This document shows positions 19,386 to 29,483 of a stretch of 64,000 bases of DNA, piece by piece. The notes under the pieces are model-generated. The model did no database searches. It saw only the letters and a program-made list of their open reading frames with translations, and was not told the DNA's origin. The number at the start of each line of letters is the position of its first letter. The first letter of the stretch is position 1. A program made the position numbers and the translations under genes. This DNA is from Rubrivivax sp. SCN 71-131 (GTDB lineage: Bacteria; Pseudomonadota; Gammaproteobacteria; Burkholderiales; Burkholderiaceae_C): the NCBI GenBank assembly GCA_001724995.1, contig MEFD01000015.1:62001-126000 (forward strand), written 5' to 3'.

Positions 19386-20309
19386 TCAGGCGCGGTCGGC
19401 AACGCGTTCGCCCAGCAGGCCCGAAGGCCGCAGCGTGAGCACGAGGATCAGCGCCGTGAAGGCGAAGATGTCGACGTAGTTGCTGCCGAACACGCCGCCG
19501 GTGAGGTCGCCCAGATATCCCGCGCCGAGGGCCTCGATGAGGCCGAGCAGAACGCCGCCGACCACCGCGCCGGCGAGGTTGCCGATGCCGCCGAGGACCG
19601 CCGCCGTGAAGGCCTTCAGCCCCGGCAGGAAGCCCATGGTGTGCTGCACGGTGCCGTAGTTGGCAGCCCACATCACGCCGGCGATCGCGGCCAGTGCCGC
19701 GCCGATGATGAAGGTCGCCGAGATCACCCAGTCGGGCTTGACGCCCATCAGCGACGCCACGCGCGGGTTCTCGGCGGTGGCGCGCATCGCACGGCCCAGG
19801 CGCGTGCGGTTGACCACCCACATCAGGATCGACAGCGTGACCACCGTGAGCCCGAGGATCAGGCACTGCGTGATGGTGATCACGGGGCCGCCGAGATCGA
19901 TCGGCGTCGCCGGCAGCAGCGGCGGAAAGGGCTTGGGGTTGGGCTTCCAGATGATCATCGCCATCGTCTGCAGCAGCAGGCTCATGCCCATCGCGGTGAT
20001 CAGCGGCGCCAGCCGCGGCGCGTTGCGCAGCGGCCGGTAGGCCAGCTTCTCGACGGCGAAGTTCAGCGCCGCGCAGACGACGATCGCCAGCACCACGCCC
20101 ACCAGCAGCAGCAGCCAGGCGGGCCATCCCGAGCCCGCCATCGCCGTGACGAAAGTCCAGCACGTGAGCGCGCCGAACATCAGCACCTCGCCGTGGGCGA
20201 AGTTGATCAGGTTGATGATGCCGTAGACCATCGTGTAGCCCAGTGCCACCAGCGCATACATGCTGCCAAGCACCAGGCCGTTGATGATCTGCTGGATGAA
20301 GATCTCCAT
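19386..20309 (-). CDS. livH: Branched-chain amino acid ABC transporter permease LivH
   Basis: A 307-residue inner-membrane permease. It begins MEIFIQQIINGLVLGSMYAL and has INFAHGEVLMFGA, ITAMGMSLLLQ and the cytoplasmic loop GRAMRATAENPRVASLMGV, all typical of LivH. It is the first gene of the operon. The 229 bases between it and rarA contain no reading frame I can support and no substrate-binding-protein gene. The binding protein must be encoded elsewhere. Confidence 0.95.
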   Translation of the reverse strand: MEIFIQQIINGLVLGSMYALVALGYTMVYGIINLINFAHGEVLMFGALTCWTFVTAMAGSGWPAWLLLLVGVVLAIVVCAALNFAVEKLAYRPLRNAPRLAPLITAMGMSLLLQTMAMIIWKPNPKPFPPLLPATPIDLGGPVITITQCLILGLTVVTLSILMWVVNRTRLGRAMRATAENPRVASLMGVKPDWVISATFIIGAALAAIAGVMWAANYGTVQHTMGFLPGLKAFTAAVLGGIGNLAGAVVGGVLLGLIEALGAGYLGDLTGGVFGSNYVDIFAFTALILVLTLRPSGLLGERVADRA

Positions 20310-20538
20310 CAGGATCGTCCCGGTCGTCGGCCCCGTGAAGGGGCCAGGACGCATTCGCGAAAAACGCTTGAATACGTACGAATAACCCGGCTCGCACTCC
20401 CAGGTGCTGCTGCACCTGCAGGGCCTGCGGCCGGGTTCATGGGGTGCGGATTGTAGGCATCGCGCAAGGGGCTTCGGGGCCGGATTTTCCCTCTGCGGCG
20501 ATCCACCCCGGGCAGGGGGTTGGCAAGCGACGCGCGCG

Positions 20539-21885
20539 CTAGCGCCGCCTGCCGACGGTCTCGTCGAGCGCGCGCAGCTCGCGCAGGCGCTCGCCGATGC
20601 GCAGCTCGAGCCCGCGCGCTGCGGGCTCGTAGAAGCGGCGCAGCGGCACGCCCTCGGGCAGGTAGCGCTCGCCGGCGGCATAGCCGCCTTCCTCGTCGTG
20701 TGCGTAGCGGTAGCCCTCGCCGTGGCCGAGTCGGCGCGCCAGCTTCGTCGGCGCATTGCGCAGGTGCGGCGGCACGGGCCGCGTACCATCGGCCTGCACC
20801 GCCTCGCGCACCGCCTGCCAGGCGGTGTAGACGGCGTTGGACTTCGGCGCCACCGCCAGATAGACGACGGCTTCGGCGATCGCCAGCTCGCCCTCGGGCG
20901 AGCCCAGTCGCTCGTAGACCTCGGCGGCATCCAGCGCCAGGCGCAGCGCACGCGGGTCGGCCAGGCCGATGTCCTCGCTGGCCATGCGCAGCACGCGGCG
21001 CACGACGTAACGCGGATCGGCCCCGCCGTCGAGCATGCGCGCCAGCCAGTACAGCGCCGCGTCGGGGTCGGATCCGCGCACCGACTTGTGCAGCGCCGAG
21101 ATGCTGTCGTAGAACGCGTCGCCGCCCTTGTCGTAGCGCCGCAGCAGGCTGCCCAGCGCGCGTTCGAGCAGTGCCTCGTCGAGCACGGTTGCCGCGGGCT
21201 CGGCAAGCTCGACCAGGCTCTCGTACGCATTCAGCAGCCGTCTGGCGTCGCCGTCGGCGTGGGCGACGAGCTGCGCGCGCGCCGCGGCCTGCAGCGGTGG
21301 CGCCTGCAACGCCTCTTGCGCGCGCTGCAGCAGTCGCTCCAGATCCGCTTCGGCAAGCGGCTCCAGCACATGCACGGTCGCGCGCGAGAGCAGCGCCGAG
21401 TTGACCTCGAAGGCCGGGTTCTCGGTCGTCGCGCCGATGAAGGTGAAGAGACCCGACTCGACATGCGGCAGGAAGGCATCCTGCTGCGCCTTGTTGAAGC
21501 GATGCACCTCGTCGACGAAGACGATGGTGCGGCCGCCGCGGCGCGCCTGGCGCTGCGCGACCTCAACCGCTTCGCGGATGTCCTTGACCCCGGCCAGCAC
21601 CGCCGAAAGCACGATGAACGTCGCATCGACTGCCTGCGCCAGCAGCCGCGCCAGCGTCGTCTTGCCCACGCCCGGCGGACCCCACAGGATCATCGAGTGC
21701 ACCCGCCCCTGCTCGAGCGCAGCGCGCAGCGCACGCCCTGGCGCGAGCAGGTGCTGCTGGCCGATCACCTCGCACAGGCGCTGCGGACGCAGCCGCTCGG
21801 CCAGCGGCACGGAACCGGGCGCCGCGCTGCCGACGGCCGGCTCGCCCAGTTCGGCCGCGAACAGCGATTCCTGATTGTCGGACAT
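20539..21885 (-). CDS. rarA: Replication-associated recombination protein A (AAA+ ATPase, RarA/MgsA)
   Basis: A 448-residue clamp-loader-like AAA+ protein that acts at stalled replication forks. Walker A is [16 protein letters not shown], Walker B is [19 protein letters not shown], and sensor 1 is [14 protein letters not shown]. The C-terminal tetramerisation part has the family segments [17 protein letters not shown] and EDIGLADP. It follows ftsK and lolA on the same strand, an arrangement frequent in proteobacteria. A GACAAT hexamer six bases before the ATG suggests it also has its own leaderless promoter. Confidence 0.95.
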   Translation of the reverse strand: MSDNQESLFAAELGEPAVGSAAPGSVPLAERLRPQRLCEVIGQQHLLAPGRALRAALEQGRVHSMILWGPPGVGKTTLARLLAQAVDATFIVLSAVLAGVKDIREAVEVAQRQARRGGRTIVFVDEVHRFNKAQQDAFLPHVESGLFTFIGATTENPAFEVNSALLSRATVHVLEPLAEADLERLLQRAQEALQAPPLQAAARAQLVAHADGDARRLLNAYESLVELAEPAATVLDEALLERALGSLLRRYDKGGDAFYDSISALHKSVRGSDPDAALYWLARMLDGGADPRYVVRRVLRMASEDIGLADPRALRLALDAAEVYERLGSPEGELAIAEAVVYLAVAPKSNAVYTAWQAVREAVQADGTRPVPPHLRNAPTKLARRLGHGEGYRYAHDEEGGYAAGERYLPEGVPLRRFYEPAARGLELRIGERLRELRALDETVGRRR

Positions 21886-21891
21886 GCCGGG

Positions 21892-21897
21892 ATTGTC
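21892..21897 (-). promoter_or_regulatory. -10-like hexamer (GACAAT) six bases before rarA
   Basis: On the minus strand GACAAT, six bases (CCCGGC), then the rarA ATG. This repeats the spacing seen at other starts in the window and would give a leaderless message. There is no Shine-Dalgarno. Confidence 0.4.
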
Positions 21898-21933
21898 GCT
21901 TCGCCGCGCCGGCCGCGGCCGCGGCCGCGCGCA

Positions 21934-22560
21934 TCACTGCTCGATGATGTCGGCGCCGGCCGGCGGCACGAAGCGAAAGGCCTCCGGCGCCAGCGGGACA
22001 TTGGCCACGAAGTCGCTGAAGTCCAGCCGCGAGCGCTGGCCGAAGCTGTCGACGATCTCGAGGGCGGCCAGCTCCGACCCCCTGAAGCCCACGCGCACGC
22101 TCTTGAAGCCGGTATCGGCGGTGCGCGGCGTGGCCCGCACCCACTCGAGCCCGCCCAGGGGTGCCTCGGCCTGCAGCACGAAGTCGCGCTCCAGATCGCC
22201 ACCGGCCAGCAGCGCCGCCGGCGTGCCGCCCAGGGCCTGCGCCAGCTTGCGCGAGCTCGCCTGGTTGAGATCGACGTCGTAGATCCAGACCTTGCCGCCG
22301 TCGGCCACGATGGATTGCTCGAAGGGCTGGGTGTAGACGAAGCGGAAGCGGTTCGGGCGCAGGAACTCGAAGTGGCCGCGGCTGAGCTTGGCGCGGCCGC
22401 TGTCGGGTGCCGTCACGGTCTGCGTGAAGCTCGCGCGCCCGCTCTTCACCTCGCGCACGAAGACCGAGAGGCTATGCAGCGCGTCCGCCTGCGCGGGCAG
22501 GCCGGCGCTCAGCGCCGGCAGCGTCACGAGAAGCCCCCGCAGGAGCGACCGGCGCATCAT
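21934..22560 (-). CDS. lolA: Outer-membrane lipoprotein carrier protein LolA
   Basis: A 208-residue periplasmic chaperone that ferries lipoproteins from LolCDE to LolB. A signal peptide (cleavage near LPAQADA) is followed by [10 protein letters not shown], the [16 protein letters not shown] strand pair and [19 protein letters not shown], all LolA hallmarks. The start overlaps the ftsK stop by four bases (ATGA), so translation is coupled. rarA follows after 48 bases. Confidence 0.95.
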   Translation of the reverse strand: MMRRSLLRGLLVTLPALSAGLPAQADALHSLSVFVREVKSGRASFTQTVTAPDSGRAKLSRGHFEFLRPNRFRFVYTQPFEQSIVADGGKVWIYDVDLNQASSRKLAQALGGTPAALLAGGDLERDFVLQAEAPLGGLEWVRATPRTADTGFKSVRVGFRGSELAALEIVDSFGQRSRLDFSDFVANVPLAPEAFRFVPPAGADIIEQ

Positions 22561-24881
22561 TCCTCGCGCCTCGGCAGCAGGATGTCGCGGTTGCCGTTGC
22601 TGGCCATGGCGCTGACGAGTCCGCTCTTCTCCATCTGCTCCAGCAGCCGCGCGGCGCGGTTGTAGCCGATGCGCAGGTGCCGCTGCACGAGCGAGATCGA
22701 GGCGCGCCGGTGCTGCAGCACCACGGCCACGGCCTGGTCGTACATCGCGTCGCCCTCGCCGCCGCCGTTCGCGCCGTCGGCATCGGCGCCGCCCTCGCCC
22801 TCGCCGTCCACCATGCCACCCTCGAGGATGCCCTCGATGTAGTCGGGCCCGCCCTGGCTGCGCAGGTAGTCGACGACGCGATGCACCTCCTCGTCGCTGA
22901 CGAAGGCGCCGTGCACGCGCACCGGCACGCCGCTGCCCGGCGGCAGGTAGAGCATGTCGCCCTGGCCGAGCAGCGCCTCGGCTCCCATCTGGTCGAGGAT
23001 GGTGCGGCTGTCGATCTTGCTGCTGACCTGGAACGACAGCCGGGTCGGGATGTTGGCCTTGATGAGGCCGGTGATGACGTCGACGCTGGGCCGCTGTGTG
23101 GCCAGGATCAGGTGCAGGCCGGCGGCGCGCGCCTTCTGCGCCAGGCGCGCGATCAGCTCCTCGATCTTCTTGCCGACGACCATCATGAGGTCGGCGAGTT
23201 CGTCGATGACGACGACGATGTGCGGCAGCCGCTGCAGCGGCTCCGGCGCCTCGGGCGTGAGGCTGAACGGGTTGGGGATGGATTCGCCGCGCTCGGCCGC
23301 CTCGGCGACCTTCTTGTTGAAGCCCGAGAGGTTGCGCACGCCCAGCTTGCTCATCACGCGGTAGCGGCGCTCCATCTCGGCCACGCACCAGTTGAGCGCG
23401 TTGGCGGCCTGCTTCATGTCCGTGACCACGGGCGCCAGCAGGTGCGGGATGCCCTCGTAGACGCTCATCTCGAGCATCTTCGGGTCGATGAGGATGAGCC
23501 GCACGTCGCGCGCCTCGGCCTTGTAGAGCAGGCTCAGGATCATCGCGTTGATGCCCACGCTCTTGCCGGAGCCGGTGGTGCCGGCGACCAGGCAGTGCGG
23601 CATCTTGGCCAGGTCCGCGACCACCGGATTGCCGACGATGTCCTTGCCCAGGCCCATGGTGAGCATCGAGGCGGCGTCGTTGTAGACCTGCGAGCCCAGG
23701 ATCTCCGCCAGGCGGATGGTCTGCCGGCGCGCGTTGGGCAGCTCCAGCGCCATGTAGTTCTTGCCCGGCACGACCTCGACGACGCGGATGCTGACGAGCG
23801 ACAGCGAGCGCGCCAGATCCTTGGCCAGGTTGACGATCTGCGCGCCCTTGACGCCGGTGGCGGGCTCGATCTCGTAGCGCGTGATCACGGGTCCGGGCTG
23901 GGCGGCGACCACGCGCACCTCGACGCCGAAGTCCACGAGCTTCTTCTCGATGAGACGGCTCGTCATCTCGAGCGACTCCGGCGTCACGCTCTCCTGGCGC
24001 CCCGGCGCGGCATCGAGCAGGTCGACCTGCGGCAGCTTGGTGTCGACTAGTTCCTTGAACAGCGGCTGCTGGCGCTCACGCGCCACGCGCTCGGACTTGG
24101 GCACCGCCAGCACCGGCGGCTCGATCACCAGCGGCAGGTGCTGCTGCTCGTCCAGGCGCTCGAGCGCGAGGTCGACGACCTGCTCGCGCTCACGCTGCGC
24201 CTGCTCGCCGATGCGGCGATCCTGCGCCTGCTCGCGGCGCTCGTGGCGCCGCGCCAGCAGCGCCTCGACGCGCTCGCCGATGGCGTCGGCCAGCCGCGCC
24301 CAGGAAAAACGCAAGGCCAGCGCCACCCCCACCACCAGCAGCGCAATCCAGAGCACGCCGGAGCCCGTGAAGCCCAGACCCTGCATCGACGAGGGGCCGA
24401 GCAGCCGCCCCAGCACGCCTCCGGCATGTCCGGGCAGGCCAGCCTCCCAGCGGTAGACGCGCGTCCATTCGAGCGCGCAGCTCGCGGCCAGCAGCAGCGC
24501 GAGGCCGAGCCAGAGCCAGGCGCGCCGCGGCCTCGACGCCGCGGCATCGCCGCCGCGCAGCGTGCGTGCCAGGCCCGAGAGCCAGGCACGCCAGCTCACC
24601 GGCACCAGCCACCAGGCGGACCAGCCGAAGAGGAAGTACAGCAGGTCCGCGACCCAGGCCCCAAGGGCGCCGACGCTGTTGCGCGTGGGATCTCCGGTGC
24701 CGGAGGTGGAGTAGGCGGCATCGCCGCCGTGATACGTCGCCAGGGCCAGCAGCAGCAGGGCGCAGCCGACGAAGCCGAGCACGAGCACGAGCTGGCGCCG
24801 CACGCCCATCGCCGCGGGCACCCGCGCGCGCGCGGCGCCGGCAGCGGCGTCGCCCTGCAGCGAACCGAGGGGAAAACTCAT
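22557..24881 (-). CDS. ftsK: DNA translocase FtsK
   Basis: A 774-residue septal DNA pump that coordinates chromosome dimer resolution with division. The N-terminal 200 residues have about four transmembrane segments. A linker rich in charged residues follows, then the motor with Walker [15 protein letters not shown], Walker [17 protein letters not shown] and the [20 protein letters not shown] segment. The C-terminal gamma winged-helix ([22 protein letters not shown]) would read KOPS sites. The ATG at 24881 is chosen because the preceding residues are low-complexity and a CACAAT hexamer lies six bases upstream of it. Confidence 0.96.
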   Translation of the reverse strand: MSFPLGSLQGDAAAGAARARVPAAMGVRRQLVLVLGFVGCALLLLALATYHGGDAAYSTSGTGDPTRNSVGALGAWVADLLYFLFGWSAWWLVPVSWRAWLSGLARTLRGGDAAASRPRRAWLWLGLALLLAASCALEWTRVYRWEAGLPGHAGGVLGRLLGPSSMQGLGFTGSGVLWIALLVVGVALALRFSWARLADAIGERVEALLARRHERREQAQDRRIGEQAQREREQVVDLALERLDEQQHLPLVIEPPVLAVPKSERVARERQQPLFKELVDTKLPQVDLLDAAPGRQESVTPESLEMTSRLIEKKLVDFGVEVRVVAAQPGPVITRYEIEPATGVKGAQIVNLAKDLARSLSLVSIRVVEVVPGKNYMALELPNARRQTIRLAEILGSQVYNDAASMLTMGLGKDIVGNPVVADLAKMPHCLVAGTTGSGKSVGINAMILSLLYKAEARDVRLILIDPKMLEMSVYEGIPHLLAPVVTDMKQAANALNWCVAEMERRYRVMSKLGVRNLSGFNKKVAEAAERGESIPNPFSLTPEAPEPLQRLPHIVVVIDELADLMMVVGKKIEELIARLAQKARAAGLHLILATQRPSVDVITGLIKANIPTRLSFQVSSKIDSRTILDQMGAEALLGQGDMLYLPPGSGVPVRVHGAFVSDEEVHRVVDYLRSQGGPDYIEGILEGGMVDGEGEGGADADGANGGGEGDAMYDQAVAVVLQHRRASISLVQRHLRIGYNRAARLLEQMEKSGLVSAMASNGNRDILLPRREE

Positions 24882-24887
24882 GCGCGC

Positions 24888-24893
24888 ATTGTG
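24888..24893 (-). promoter_or_regulatory. -10-like hexamer (CACAAT) six bases before ftsK
   Basis: CACAAT, then GCGCGC, then the ftsK ATG on the minus strand. No Shine-Dalgarno fits in the six-base gap. The spacing equals that at rarA, the pseudouridine synthase gene and the small frame before ileS. Confidence 0.4.
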
Positions 24894-24965
24894 CGCGATG
24901 GGTGCGCGAGGGGTGCGCGCGGCCCGGGCGACGGCGCGCGCCGCGCGCAAGAGCGCACGGCGGCG

Positions 24966-25634
24966 TCAATCGTTCTGCAGGCGTTCCTTGATGACGACGA
25001 AGCCGTTCTCCTGCGTCTCGATGACATCGCGGTCCTCGAGGTCCTTCATCACACGGCTGACCATCTCGCGCGAGGCGCCGACGACCTTGGCCATGTCCTG
25101 GCGCGAGACCTTGTGGCGGATGATCTTCACGCCGTTGTCGTCCTCGGCCATGTCCAGCAGCGTGCGCGCCACGCGGCCGTAGACGTCCAGCAGCGCCAGC
25201 GACTCGATCTGGCGGTCGGCGTTGCGCAGCCGGCGCACGAGGCCGCGCAGGATGGCGTAGGCCAGCGACGAGGCCTCGGGCAGGCAGCGCGCGAAATCGG
25301 CACGCGCCAGCACCAGCATGTCGGTCTGCACCTCGGCGCGCACGGTGGCCGAGTGGGGCTCGTTGTCGATCAGGCTCATCTCGCCGACGTAGTCGCCGGC
25401 CTCGAGCACCGCCAGGATGACCTCGCGCCCGCGCGAGTCGGCGGTGAGCACGCGCGCGCGGCCGTTGAGCAGGATGAAGAGGGCATTGCTCTTGCGGCCC
25501 TGCTCGACCACCAGCTCGCCGCGGCGATAGCGTCGCTTCACGACGCTGTCGGCCACCGACTGCGCGTGCTCGGCCGTCAGCATGGAGAACAACGGCACCC
25601 GGCGGATCAGATCCAGGTTCGACAGCATCGACAT
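24966..25634 (-). CDS. Crp/Fnr-family transcriptional regulator (Crp-type)
   Basis: A 222-residue regulator. An N-terminal cyclic-nucleotide-binding fold has RGELVVEQGRKSNALFILLNG and the phosphate-binding cassette GEMSLIDNEPHSATVRA, consistent with cAMP or c-di-GMP-type ligands. The C-terminal helix-turn-helix is SRQDMAKVVGASREMVSRVM. It lacks the N-terminal Cys cluster of Fnr, so it is not an oxygen-sensing Fe-S regulator. The ATG is preceded by GAGGGG. It is divergent from trxB and 84 bases upstream of ftsK. Target genes are unknown. Confidence 0.9.
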   Translation of the reverse strand: MSMLSNLDLIRRVPLFSMLTAEHAQSVADSVVKRRYRRGELVVEQGRKSNALFILLNGRARVLTADSRGREVILAVLEAGDYVGEMSLIDNEPHSATVRAEVQTDMLVLARADFARCLPEASSLAYAILRGLVRRLRNADRQIESLALLDVYGRVARTLLDMAEDDNGVKIIRHKVSRQDMAKVVGASREMVSRVMKDLEDRDVIETQENGFVVIKERLQND

Positions 25635-25640
25635 CGATAA

Positions 25641-26828
<1,188 letters not shown>

Positions 26829-26880
26829 GCGCAAGCCGGATCGAGGGCGCAATCAAGGACCGCAGCGCCTTCGATCGCGT

Positions 26881-26886
26881 TATAAT
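26881..26886 (+). promoter_or_regulatory. Consensus -10 (TATAAT) of the rpmB-rpmG promoter
   Basis: A perfect TATAAT hexamer 76 bases before the rpmB ATG, in an otherwise GC-rich region. The -35 is poor (around CAAGGA). The implied leader is about 70 bases and contains no obvious frame. Confidence 0.65.
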
Positions 26887-26962
26887 TGTGGGCTTTGCTG
26901 AGGTCCTTGCCTGATACGGGCAGTGGATCCGGCCCTTCACCCAGAACCCTGGAGCGAGCGTC

Positions 26963-27196
26963 ATGGCACGCGTCTGTCAAGTCACGGGCAAGCGCCCGAT
27001 GGTGGGGAACAAGGTTTCCCACGCCAACAACAAGACCAAGCGTCGGTTCCTGCCCAACCTGCAGTACCGCCGTTTCTGGCTCGAGAACGAGAACCGCTGG
27101 GTCCGCCTGCGCATCAGCAACGCGGCGCTGCGGTTGATCGACAAGGTCGGCATCGAGCAGGTCGTGGCCGACCTGCGTGCCCGCGGCGAACTCTGA
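26963..27196 (+). CDS. rpmB: 50S ribosomal protein L28
   Basis: A 77-residue basic protein with the L28 signature [38 protein letters not shown] and [14 protein letters not shown]. It is part of the large ribosomal subunit. Length is normal. rpmG follows after 16 bases, with an intact Shine-Dalgarno (GGAG) between. Confidence 0.98.
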   Translation: MARVCQVTGKRPMVGNKVSHANNKTKRRFLPNLQYRRFWLENENRWVRLRISNAALRLIDKVGIEQVVADLRARGEL

Positions 27197-27212
27197 TCCG
27201 AGGAGACCCAGC

Positions 27213-27383
27213 ATGGCCACCAAAGGCGGACGCGAAAAGATCAAGCTGGAGTCCACGGCGGGCACCGGCCACTTCTACACCACGAGCAAGAACAAGAAGA
27301 CGACGCCCGAGAAGCTCGAATTCCTGAAGTTCGATCCCAAGGCGCGCAAGCACGTGCTGTACAAGGAAATCAAGCTCAAGTAA
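27213..27383 (+). CDS. rpmG: 50S ribosomal protein L33 (zinc-free form)
   Basis: A 56-residue protein, [20 protein letters not shown] to LYKEIKLK. It has no Cys residues, so it is the C-minus (zinc-independent) form of L33. An upstream in-frame ATG lies within rpmB and is not the start; the GGAGA before 27213 fixes it. The operon ends with two hairpins downstream. Confidence 0.98.
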   Translation: MATKGGREKIKLESTAGTGHFYTTSKNKKTTPEKLEFLKFDPKARKHVLYKEIKLK

Positions 27384-27412
27384 GGGGTGCGCGCAGGCCT
27401 TTTGTGCACCCC
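27384..27412 (+). other. First hairpin after rpmG
   Basis: GGGGTGC (27384-27390) and GCACCCC (27406-27412) flank a 15-base loop directly after the rpmG stop. It may protect the 3' end or assist termination before the stronger terminator downstream. Confidence 0.4.
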
Positions 27413-27460
27413 CGCAGAAGACGCCTGCCTGAGCCCTGGCCCCCGCGTGGGCCCGGCATA

Positions 27461-27488
27461 GGCCTGCTCCGCAAGAGCAGGCCTTTTT
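27461..27488 (+). terminator. Rho-independent terminator of rpmB-rpmG
   Basis: GGCCTGCTC, loop CGCAA, GAGCAGGCC, then TTTTT: a perfect 9-bp GC-rich stem with a T-run on the plus strand. The opposite strand lacks a T-run after the stem, so it acts mainly on rpmB-rpmG and not on the converging methyltransferase gene. Confidence 0.92.
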
Positions 27489-27494
27489 GTGTCT

Positions 27495-28757
27495 TCAGCG
27501 GCGCGTCCAGACGGCGGCAAAGAAGCCGTCGGTGCGATGCCGGTGCGGCCACAGCCGCAGCCACGGCCCCTCGACCAGGGCCGCGGCCTCGCGCACCTGC
27601 GCGGCCTGCAGCAGTTCCTGCGCCGGCAGCGCCGCGAAGTCGCGCCCTTGCTCGGCCTCGAAGGCCTTCACCACCTCCTCGTTCTCGGCCGCCAGCAGGC
27701 TGCAGGTGGCGTAGACGAGGCGCCCGCCGGGCTTGAGAAGCCGCGCCGCGCCGGCGAGGATCGCCTGTTGCTTGACCTGCAGCTCGCCCACCGCGCGCGG
27801 GCTCTGGCGCCACTTCAGGTCGGGGTTGCGACGCAGCGTGCCCAGGCCCGAGCAGGGCGCATCGACCAGCACGCGGTCCACCTTGCCGGCCAGGCGCCGG
27901 ACCCTGTCGTCACGCTCGTGCGCGATGCGCGCAGGATAGACGTTGGAGAGGCCGCTGCGCGCCAGCCGCGGCTTGAGCGCGTCGAGCCGGTGGGCCGAGA
28001 CGTCGAAGGCGTAGAGCCGCCCGGTGTTGCGCATCGCCGCACCGAGGGCGAGCGTCTTGCCGCCGGCCCCGGCGCAGAAGTCCGCCACCATCTCGCCCCG
28101 CTTGGCGTCCAGCAGCAGCGCCAGCAACTGGCTGCCCTCGTCCTGCACCTCCACCGCGCCGCACGTGAAGACCTCGAGCTTGTTGAGCGCGGGCTTGCCC
28201 TGCACGCGCAGCCCCCAGGGCGAATACGGCGTCGGCTCGGCGGCAATGCCGGCCTCGAGCAGCGCACGCTGCACGTCCTCGCGCCGCGCCTTCAGCGTGT
28301 TCACGCGCAGGTCCAGCGGCGCCGCTTCCGACAGCGCATGCACCAGCGGCCAGAACTCGTCCTGCGGCAACTGCTCGCGCAGCGCCCCGGCGAGCCAGTC
28401 TGGCAGGTTGTGGCGCAGCTTCTCGGGCAGCGCCTCGCGGTCGATGGCGCTCACCTGTTCGAGCCACTGCTGCTCCCTCGGGCCGAGCGCGCCGCGCAAC
28501 GAGCCCGCGCCGCCGCGCCAGGCCAGGATCGCCAGTCGCCGCTCGAGCGCGCCGCTGCCGGACTGCGCCAGATGCTGCAGCAGCAGGCGCTGGCGCAGCA
28601 CGGCATACGCGGTCTCGGCCAGCGCGTGGCGCTCGCGCGCACCCAGCGCCCTGTGCTTGCGGAAGAAGGCCGAGACCACGGCATCGGCAGGCTGGTCCAG
28701 GCGCAGCACCTGGCGCAGCAGCTCGGTGGCGAGGTCGAGCAAGGCGTTTGGATGCAT
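27495..28757 (-). CDS. RsmB/NOP-family rRNA/tRNA cytosine-C5 methyltransferase
   Basis: A 420-residue protein with an N-terminal NusB-like RNA-binding region (residues 1-130) and a SAM methyltransferase domain. SAM-binding is FCAGAGGKTLALGAAMRNTG; the two family Cys residues lie in VLVDAPCSGLGTLRRNPDLKW (release Cys in motif IV) and VYATCSLLAAENEEV (catalytic Cys in motif VI). RsmB methylates C967 of 16S rRNA; this protein has the same overall layout, but other NOP members are close, so I give no symbol. It starts three bases after purN ends and probably shares its transcript. Confidence 0.88.
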   Translation of the reverse strand: MHPNALLDLATELLRQVLRLDQPADAVVSAFFRKHRALGARERHALAETAYAVLRQRLLLQHLAQSGSGALERRLAILAWRGGAGSLRGALGPREQQWLEQVSAIDREALPEKLRHNLPDWLAGALREQLPQDEFWPLVHALSEAAPLDLRVNTLKARREDVQRALLEAGIAAEPTPYSPWGLRVQGKPALNKLEVFTCGAVEVQDEGSQLLALLLDAKRGEMVADFCAGAGGKTLALGAAMRNTGRLYAFDVSAHRLDALKPRLARSGLSNVYPARIAHERDDRVRRLAGKVDRVLVDAPCSGLGTLRRNPDLKWRQSPRAVGELQVKQQAILAGAARLLKPGGRLVYATCSLLAAENEEVVKAFEAEQGRDFAALPAQELLQAAQVREAAALVEGPWLRLWPHRHRTDGFFAAVWTRR

Positions 28758-28760
28758 GGC

Positions 28761-29387
28761 CTACATCAGCACCTGCGAAGCCCCGTCGAGCTGGCGCACG
28801 ACGCCCGCCTCGACGACCAGCCGGCCCTCGACGAACCAGCGCACCGCCTGCGGGTAGATCACGTGTTCCGTGGCGAGCATGCGCTCGGCCAGAGCCTCCT
28901 CGTCGTCGCCGGGCAGCACCGGCACCGCCGACTGCATGACGATCGGCCCGTGGTCGAGTTCGGGCGTCACGAAGTGGACCGTCGCGCCCACCAGCTTGCA
29001 GCCGGCCGCCAGCGCCCGGCGGTGGGTGTGCAGCCCGGGAAAGGCCGGCAGCAGCGAGGGATGGATGTTCAGCAGCCGCCCTTCGTAGCGCTGCACGAAG
29101 GCCGCGCCCAGGATGCGCATGAAGCCCGCCAGCACGACGAGGTCGGGTGCGAAGCCGTCGATGGCCTGCGCCAGCGCCGCATCGAAGGCCTCGCGCGAGG
29201 CCTGCGTCCGGTGGTCGACGACCGCGGTGGCGATGTCGTTCTGGCGCGCGAATTCGAGGCCCTTGGCGTCGGGGCGGTTGGCGATGACCGCGGCGACGCG
29301 CGCCGGCCAGCGCTGCTCGGCGCAGCGCTGCACGATCGCCTGCATGTTGGAGCCGCGGCCAGAGATGAGGATGACGATGCGCTTCAT
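28761..29387 (-). CDS. purN: Phosphoribosylglycinamide formyltransferase
   Basis: A 208-residue enzyme that transfers a formyl group from 10-formyl-THF to GAR in purine synthesis. Motifs are ILISGRGSNMQAIV (phosphate loop), VLAGFMRIL, LLNIHPSLLPAFPGLHTH (catalytic Asn-His) and GATVHFVTPELDHGPIV (catalytic Asp). Length matches E. coli PurN (212). The ATG is preceded by TACACT with only ten bases between, so the leader is very short. The RsmB-like gene follows after three bases. Confidence 0.97.
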   Translation of the reverse strand: MKRIVILISGRGSNMQAIVQRCAEQRWPARVAAVIANRPDAKGLEFARQNDIATAVVDHRTQASREAFDAALAQAIDGFAPDLVVLAGFMRILGAAFVQRYEGRLLNIHPSLLPAFPGLHTHRRALAAGCKLVGATVHFVTPELDHGPIVMQSAVPVLPGDDEEALAERMLATEHVIYPQAVRWFVEGRLVVEAGVVRQLDGASQVLM

Positions 29388-29397
29388 GGGGCCGCGC

Positions 29398-29403
29398 AGT
29401 GTA
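29398..29403 (-). promoter_or_regulatory. -10-like hexamer (TACACT) ten bases before purN
   Basis: TACACT on the minus strand with a ten-base gap to the ATG, which predicts a leader of about three bases. It lies in the divergent region with trpS, where GAGAAT (29446-29451) may serve the other direction. Confidence 0.35.
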
Positions 29404-29483
29404 CCGAGGCGGCAGGCCGCCCGCCTCGAACGATGGTCGATCGGCGAGAATCGTCCCCTTTGTCCTTTGCCCAGCCCCAAGCC

